44,530 nucleotides of DNA from Bigelowiella natans CCMP2755 (lineage: Eukaryota > Cercozoa > Chlorarachniophyceae): positions 1 to 44,530 of the forward strand of contig ADNK01002348.1 in the NCBI GenBank assembly GCA_000320545.1. The letters are read 5' to 3'. The notes beneath the pieces were generated by a model. That model was not told where the DNA came from. It did no database searches and worked only from the letters and a program-made list of their open reading frames with translations. Both the position numbers and the translations under genes were made by a program. Each line of letters begins with the position of its first letter. Position 1 is the stretch's first letter. Positions 38,768-44,530 of the stretch are shown here, in pieces.

Positions 38768-41700
38768 ATGAGCTCACAGCAGCAGCAGGAACCACGAAAA
38801 AGAAGAAAGAGAAGACGTCCCAACAGAAGATTGGCAAACCCTCGACACATCAAAGGTAAGGTGTGGGAAGAAGGGCATTTCTTTCAGTTGTTCCTGGTCA
38901 TGTCATGTCGTAGTTTTTTTTTTCTATGTTTTCACAACCATCGTCTCACGGTCCTTGCATGAGGCCGTTTTTGGTGCAGAAATGCACATTGATTTGTCGC
39001 TGTTTGAAAATCGGCATGATGGTTAATTCCGATTTACCAATTCACTGATCTACTCGTACGATCGTAGCGATCAGGGCCGGAAAAACCTTGCGGACGCAAC
39101 TCCATGGCCACTGGTCTTCCAACAAGCGGCATCGGTATGTGAATGCTTTCCTCATGTGTTTCACGGGCTAATCAATGGCAATTGATATGTAGCGTGGAGC
39201 ATTCCCAACCCCCAGCGCTTGCGGAAAATGGCATTGAAGATGTTGCCCGAAGCCACCAAAGTGAAGAAGATCGCAAATCAGCAGAGCGTGTGCAGAGCCT
39301 GGAGAACTCTGGAGGCGTGGAGGACTCACCCAACGTGCACTCACAGCATCCAGTGGAGAATTCTAGAGGCGTAGTGTACTCATCCAACATTCGCTCGGGT
39401 CGCAGTCGAGGAACCATTGACAGATGCACCTCCACTCTCACAGAGCTTGCCGACATGAAGGAGGGTGGACACTCGGACACCCAGCGCTTAGTCTCCAACA
39501 ATGTGAGCATTCCGCTGAACAACAGCCAGTCGGTCGCCCGACAGGTGCAAGTTCTCTGTGCCCCAACCGAACCACATGTTGAGTTTCGAACAAACACTGA
39601 TGAATGTGTGAAAGAAGAGAAGAAACGTTGGGAAGTTTGGCCAAATGCTTACGATTGCGCTTACAAGAAATGCTTACCATCAAAAATGGACGAGAAGTCG
39701 GCAGCTGCGCCTGCGAATTCTCAGACAAAAAGCAGGAAGACGAAAAGGAAGAGTGCAGGGTCTTTTTGTACGATGAAGCATGGCAATGGTAACTTGCGTC
39801 AAGTAACTATACATCTGCGTGGAACAGGAGATAGTTCGGACCCATTTGTCCTATTTGACCCTGATGAAGATGAAGAACGAGGCTCTGAGAACGGTAAGAA
39901 AGGACTAGACCGCCTTCAAGTCCAGGAACAGAAGAAGAGACCTGGAGAATGGACACCGCAGCAGCAACCCAAGAACTCACAAGACCTGCTGAAAATCAAT
40001 GAAGGCAGAGAGCAAGATGCTAATGAGACACATGATTCTAACGAGAAAGATTGTGCGAACTCAACGCGCATCGCCTCGAAACAGCTCGAAGCAGCGTCTA
40101 AGAAATCTAAGATGGTGTTTACACAAACAAAGGGTTTGGAAGATGAAGTCATCAATTGGAACTGTCCTAAATGCACCCTTAAGAACATGAATCTACATTG
40201 TGGAGGCTGTGGATACAGATGGAGAACTAGGCGAACCCCAGATGAGGCGAAATTTTTCGCATGGGTAATCTATGTCTTCAATTCACTTAATTAATTGTTT
40301 ACTTTTTAGTACAATTCTTTGCTACATCGTGATCGATTTCAAATCCTAACTCCGCGGATCTCAGTTGTTTTATCTCACCATCTTCCATGCACGGATTTTT
40401 CGTTTAGATGAAGTCCAAAGTTGTAAACCAGCCCTCTATTTCACTTGAAGAACTGAAACCAGTTATTCGCGTACAATTTCCAAATATACGGAAAGAAATT
40501 GTGGCCTCCACTTACCATAAATGCATCGAAGAAAGCAAGCCGCTTACCAGCATCATTTATTCTTGGAAGGTATTAAGAGAATGAATCAGCGATAGATTCT
40601 AGACCATATAGGCGGTTGGTGATCAAACTTGAAATATGTGAAAAGGTGGGGGATACATGCGAGGCGTTGAGGGACGGTGACTGGAGACCTGCCAAAGTAG
40701 TTTCTGTAAGGGGTCCCCGCATCCAGGTCATTGTGGAGGGCGAGCTTGGTAAGAGAAATTCTACACGAAACAAATGTTATTTCCGATCCTAGCAGCTTTA
40801 TAGCTTCATCTAACGATAGTGATTTTATTTGTCAACACAGGGCGGCTGGACGATCTGAACCTTCGTCCAACTCATACAGGTGTGACATGTCAGTTTTGAT
40901 CTAGAATCATCGAGATATTTATTTGCTCATGCAACGTAAAACCCCTTTCAAAGGAAAATAAAATGTGATGTTGGGGCGTGTTGAAAATTAAAAACAACTA
41001 TCGATTATTGATGTGAAATTTTGCACGAACAGTTTCCAATACCAGCTCATCCATAGAAGATTCCACCAAGGTCAATGTGAGAGGAGGAATTCGCAGCTCC
41101 GAAGTCTCTACGAGCATAATGCATACTAGTAGCAGTAAAAACAGCAAAAAGTACAACTGCAAAGGGGGAAAACAGTTTCCGAAAAGGCCTAAGTTTGCAA
41201 CGACAACAGTTGGTGGCAAAACTAATAGTTTTATCTTGATCGGTGCACCCAATCATCGTGATGGAAATGGAATCGACCAAATCGAGGCGAAGAAAGGAGA
41301 GAGGAAGAAGCTCGAGAAGAAAGTTAAAGAGAAGAAAGTTAAAGAGAAGAAAGCTAAAGAGAAGCAGAGAGTGCACCAGGAGAGGAGGCAAGTTGAAGTT
41401 AATGAAAAAGATCATCCTCAAAGCTCGAAACAATATCATCCAAGCAACAACGACGCTGAGAGTTCAAAGGGTGATGCTAATAGCATCTATGACAAGAGAT
41501 TGAGAAGGAGTGAATCTAACAGCAGGGATCAGAGTAATCCAAAGAACACCGAGAGGATTAGTAACGAAACATTAAGAGATGTCAATCTCCACCTCCATCC
41601 TCATGTTCACAGCTGTAATCATCATCGCTACCGACAACGTGCCCGTGATGAGACTAACAAGGAATTCCGTGAAGCCAGTAAGCCATATTTATCCTCAATG

Positions 41701-42333
41701 AAGGCGCAGAGAGCCTTGTACAACAACACAAAGGCCCAGAAAAAAGGTCCCAAGGAAAAAGTCAAGAAGCGAAGAATAATCCCGACCTTGATCTCGGCGC
41801 CTGATTGGATTGGAGTGTGTGCACGAAGCCGACAACCTGCCCGTGATGAGACTAACAAGGAATTCCGTGAAGCCAGTAAGCCATATTTGTCCTCAATGAA
41901 GACGCAGAGAGCCTTGTACAACAACACAAAGGCCCAGAAAAAAGGTCCCAAGGAAAAAGTCAAGAAGCGAAGAATAATCCCGACCTTGATCTCGACGGCT
42001 GATCGGATTGGAGTGAGTGCACGCGTACCTGCACGGAACCCCCCCCTTCTGGAGGCGGTCGCGACACTGCCGACGAAGAAAGTTCAAAGCATCTTTGACA
42101 AACTGACAAGAGAAGAGCGCCAAGAGATAAATCGCTACCTCAAGAATCCCGAAAAATATTCACTTCTCGATCTCCTGGGAAAACTCGGAAGAATGTTCAA
42201 AAAGCGAAAATTTAGCATCTCTTCTGATGCAATCTTAAAAAAAATCGGTGAGCCGGTTGCAGCGGAATTAAAACGTATAAGGAATGAAATTCTGAAAGAG
42301 AAGCTTGCAAAAATTTGTAAATTGTCAAAATAA
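38768..42333 (+). CDS. Gene B: RanBP2-type zinc finger plus Tudor/Agenet-like protein with internal repeat
   Basis: Seven exons: 38768-38855, 39068-39134, 39193-40264, 40408-40569, 40646-40748, 40841-40879, 41033-42333; all phases agree; 943 residues. Domains in order: a basic N-terminus (KRRKRRRPNRR, likely nuclear signal); a long Ser/Gln/Glu-rich region; a zinc finger at 374-391 (WNCPKCTLKNMNLHCGGC), close to the RanBP2/NZF pattern but two residues shorter between the Asn and the third Cys; a helical block (EELKPVIRVQFPNIRKEI); a Tudor/Agenet-like module at about 464-500 (VGDTCEALRDGDWRPAKVVS, then IQVIVEGEL); Lys/Glu-rich coil; two 66-residue tandem copies at about 714-845; and a C-terminal helical domain (FDKLTREERQEINRYLKNPE). 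NZF and Tudor folds bind ubiquitin, RNA or methylated residues, so a chromatin or RNA role is inferred. No family match for the whole is known to me. Confidence 0.78.
41641..42030 (+). repeat. 198-bp in-frame tandem duplication in gene B
   Basis: Copy 1 starts at 41641 and copy 2 at 41839, both with gcccgtgatgagactaac. Only a handful of substitutions separate them, so the duplication is recent; the period is 66 codons and keeps the frame. Confidence 0.96.
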
Positions 42334-42398
42334 TAATAATAATTGTCATTGTACGAAACAAAAGAACAAAAATGTGTAGCCCTAAAGGCTGTGGAGTA

Positions 42399-42822
42399 GG
42401 ATGACAGACAACGTGATGTCACAGAGTGTGATGTTTGGGGATCTCTTTGTGATGGACAACGTAATGCGGTGTGCATGTGCACGTTGCATCTGCATTGTCA
42501 CTGTGTCCACTGTCAGGGAATGAATGCATGGCGTGACTACGCACGCAGACTTGTGCAGCAACTTCGCTGCGCAAATGCAGCACAAATGCATCGAATGAAT
42601 AAGTGACACCACTCGCTGCATGTCAATCACAATTGTCGCCACAAGGCTGCGCACATCAATTGCTCAACAACATTAACTTTATAACTTTGTGGTGCAACTC
42701 ATTTATTGAACTGCAACTGTGGGGGATGATGTTCTTCTTCTTGTCAACTGTTTCATTTCGTCATTATATCATCACATTGCTCGACTTCGTTTGCAGGATG
42801 GGGCCTGAGGCTGCGATTGTGA
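42399..42822 (-). repeat. Right arm of the inverted repeat; holds a truncated second copy of the gene A 3' end
   Basis: Read on the minus strand it repeats the last 16 codons of gene A (with Val to Met at the last codon), the stop and the 3' flank. Homology ends at 42822, the base before the LTR starts. Confidence 0.95.
42798..42822 (-). pseudogene. Remnant 3' end of a second gene A copy, cut by the LTR element
   Basis: These bases encode on the minus strand the start of the duplicated C-terminal tail of gene A. Any further coding sequence would lie right of the retroelement, outside the window. Whether the rest of the copy exists is not known. Confidence 0.55.
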
Positions 42823-43148
42823 TGTAGCGCGTACCACTACGCGGGCACAAGTCACGTGCGACAACAAAGGGGTTGTCGCGGATATAGAATATAGATAACG
42901 TAGATATTAATACAGCATAGGCACGTGGGTTCCGGCGGGACTCATGGCAGCACACCGGAAGTGTGCTGCCCCACGTGCGGCGGCATTCGCGAAAGCTTCG
43001 CGAATGATTACGCAGTGCACGATTTAATAAAAATATAATCTTTAATAAAAATAAACACAACTCTTCAAAAGGAAGCAAACGTGCCTTCCCCCCCCCCTGC
43101 CTACTTGTGCACGTAGCGCCTCGGCCTGTGAACACCTTACGCGCAACA
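42823..43148 (+). mobile_element. 5' LTR of an LTR retrotransposon
   Basis: Begins TGTAGCGCGTA and ends TACGCGCAACA, an inverted terminal match with one mismatch. The 326-bp body holds an AT-rich TATA-like stretch with AATAAA words (about 43023-43055) and hairpin-prone palindromes (ttcgcgaaagcttcgcgaa near 42986). The left boundary coincides with the abrupt end of the inverted repeat. A primer-binding site starting tggcttccacacag at about 43154 is possible; I do not know the tRNA. The 3' LTR lies outside the window, so the call rests on termini, position and the gag gene. Confidence 0.75.
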
Positions 43149-43188
43149 ACCTTTGGCTTCCACACAGTAGGAAACGATTTGACTAACA

Positions 43189-44530
43189 ATGTCACAGCAG
43201 CTAGAAGAACAGCAGGACTTTGGCTCGCAGGCCGTGCAAGGGCACGAGCAGAAACAGGAAAGGAAGGGCGATACGGACGCTAAGGAAGGAGGAGGAACAC
43301 CTCCACAGGCACCGCCGGGACCAGCACCCGGGATTAAGAAAGCAGATGCAGCAGCAGAGGCACTGGAGAACTTCTACGAGGCGGACGACGAGGACGTGGC
43401 CGCCGAAAGCAAGAAGGTCGTAATGGCATTACGAGCCTTGCGACCCAGGGCGAGCAACTACGCCAAACTGAAAGTATCGATAGAATACAAGTATCAGACA
43501 CATGATGTTTGGGCAGCTATCATGCAGGACATCATGGATTACGAAGCAGACTTACCTCCAGAGTGGGCAGCTTTGTTTAGGAACGACGGGGGTCTGGGCG
43601 CCTCGCGGGGGACGACCCAGAGCACCGTCAAGCAGCAGCAGCCGGTACAGCGGAACACCCAGTTCATGTCTGTTAAAACAGCACCGGTTATGATAACGAA
43701 ATACAACGGGAAAAGAGGTGAGGCAAGGAGGTGGTGGAAGAACGCTAGGAGTATACTCTGCGACTTTACCCCTAACCCCACCGAAAACGACAAGCTCAAA
43801 TGGCTAGCTATAATAAAGCAAGCCATGGACCTTTACGAGACAGGCAGGACCCGGATCAGGCAGCTAGAGAAAATACACACTACAGTTAGTGGGCTACGAG
43901 ACGTTGAGGCGATAATGAAGGCTTTTGTAAATGAACAGGATGCTAACTCCCTACCCCAGGCTATTAGAAAATACAGAGCAATGATGCAGCATGAGAGAGA
44001 ACCTGTTAGAGACTTTGCCACGCGCTTCCAGGATATGATCGACGAACTACATGATTTTAATTACAACACAGGTGATGATCAGGCAAGGTTTGAAGAGTTC
44101 AAGTTAAAGATAAAGGAATCCACTTACGTTACGGAGAAAGGCTACACCACGATGGAGGCAGCAGTGCAGGCTATATCCCTACGCGAGCAGGAGCAGGACC
44201 GCAAGTTTACCAGCCCTAAGGTACCTGGCATAGGAAACATTAACGCTATTAAGCCGCAGCGAGACTGGTACAAGGACAGGGAAGGTAACCGACGTTGCGG
44301 ATACTGCTCACGTAAAGGGAAACACACCGCTAAAGACTGCAGAGACAGGAAAGAAGGACGACCCAGGATGACGATCAGGCAGCTCAACGAACACTACGAG
44401 AAGTTAAAGAGAAAGAAAGGCAGAGGACAAGGATATAACAACAGCAAATGGCAAGGCAGCAACAACGGGAAGAACAATAAATATAAGAACAAAAAGCAGA
44501 ACAGTATCAATGCTATACAGCAGCAGATAA
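43189..44530 (+). CDS. Retrotransposon gag polyprotein, runs off the right edge
   Basis: An ATG at 43189 opens 447 codons without a stop up to the last complete codon. The product is hydrophilic and Gln/Lys-rich, has a helical middle part with RRWWKNARSILCDF and a FATRFQDMIDEL segment typical of gag capsid regions, then a zinc knuckle CGYCSRKGKHTAKDC and a basic Asn/Lys/Gln-rich tail. The knuckle spacing is C-X2-C-X5-H-X4-C, one residue longer than the usual C-X2-C-X4-H-X4-C. No protease or reverse transcriptase is in view, so Ty3 or Copia class cannot be decided; a continuing gag-pol frame is possible because no stop is seen. The open frame suggests a young, perhaps still active copy. It belongs with the LTR ending at 43148. 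Confidence 0.92.
   Translation, partial: MSQQLEEQQDFGSQAVQGHEQKQERKGDTDAKEGGGTPPQAPPGPAPGIKKADAAAEALENFYEADDEDVAAESKKVVMALRALRPRASNYAKLKVSIEYKYQTHDVWAAIMQDIMDYEADLPPEWAALFRNDGGLGASRGTTQSTVKQQQPVQRNTQFMSVKTAPVMITKYNGKRGEARRWWKNARSILCDFTPNPTENDKLKWLAIIKQAMDLYETGRTRIRQLEKIHTTVSGLRDVEAIMKAFVNEQDANSLPQAIRKYRAMMQHEREPVRDFATRFQDMIDELHDFNYNTGDDQARFEEFKLKIKESTYVTEKGYTTMEAAVQAISLREQEQDRKFTSPKVPGIGNINAIKPQRDWYKDREGNRRCGYCSRKGKHTAKDCRDRKEGRPRMTIRQLNEHYEKLKRKKGRGQGYNNSKWQGSNNGKNNKYKNKKQNSINAIQQQI

Noticed and set aside
42603-42827. Frame repeated at 36853-37215 on the other strand
   Set aside because: It exists twice only because it lies in the inverted repeat; it is antisense to the gene A end and its flank.

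Overview
Nuclear genomic DNA of an intron-rich photosynthetic eukaryote, almost certainly a protist. The genes are broken by short GT-AG introns (about 50-300 bp, one GC-AG), the codon use is mixed, and the gaps carry many microsatellites. One gene encodes a PsbP-domain thylakoid protein whose leader reads as signal peptide, basic/Ser-rich stretch and twin-Arg hydrophobic segment, which points to a secondary (complex) plastid. A chlorarachniophyte such as Bigelowiella is my best guess, a cryptophyte the alternative; this is inference. I built exon models by hand from splice sites, reading-phase continuity and family resemblance.

Layout, left to right: tubulin tyrosine ligase-like gene (-, 3' part outside the window); asparagine synthetase (+); ALG7/DPAGT1 (-, 17 exons); PsbP-domain lumenal protein (-, at least 13 exons); GT15-like mannosyltransferase (+); WDR77/MEP50-like methylosome WD40 protein (-, 17 exons); GH26 beta-mannanase-like enzyme (+); severin/gelsolin-type actin protein (-, 14 exons); WDR12/YTM1 ribosome-biogenesis protein (-, 12 exons); a type II membrane, glycosyltransferase-like protein (+, 8 exons); a doubtful small membrane-protein gene (-). 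Up to about 34 kb this is ordinary euchromatin with many divergent or convergent gene pairs. ALG7 and the GT15 enzyme both belong to the secretory glycosylation pathway, but nothing suggests co-regulation.

The right part (about 35-44.5 kb) is different. Two unrecognised genes lie here: gene A (35378-37046), an orphan, and gene B (38768-42333), which carries a RanBP2-type zinc finger, a Tudor/Agenet-like module and a recent 198-bp internal duplication. A 0.43-kb, roughly 99 % identical inverted repeat (36996-37426 and 42399-42822) flanks gene B and contains the 3' end of gene A. The right arm stops exactly where an LTR retrotransposon starts (LTR 42823-43148, gag 43189 to the window end). The simplest reading is an inverted duplication of gene A whose second copy was interrupted by the retroelement. 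This is the most interesting structure in the window.
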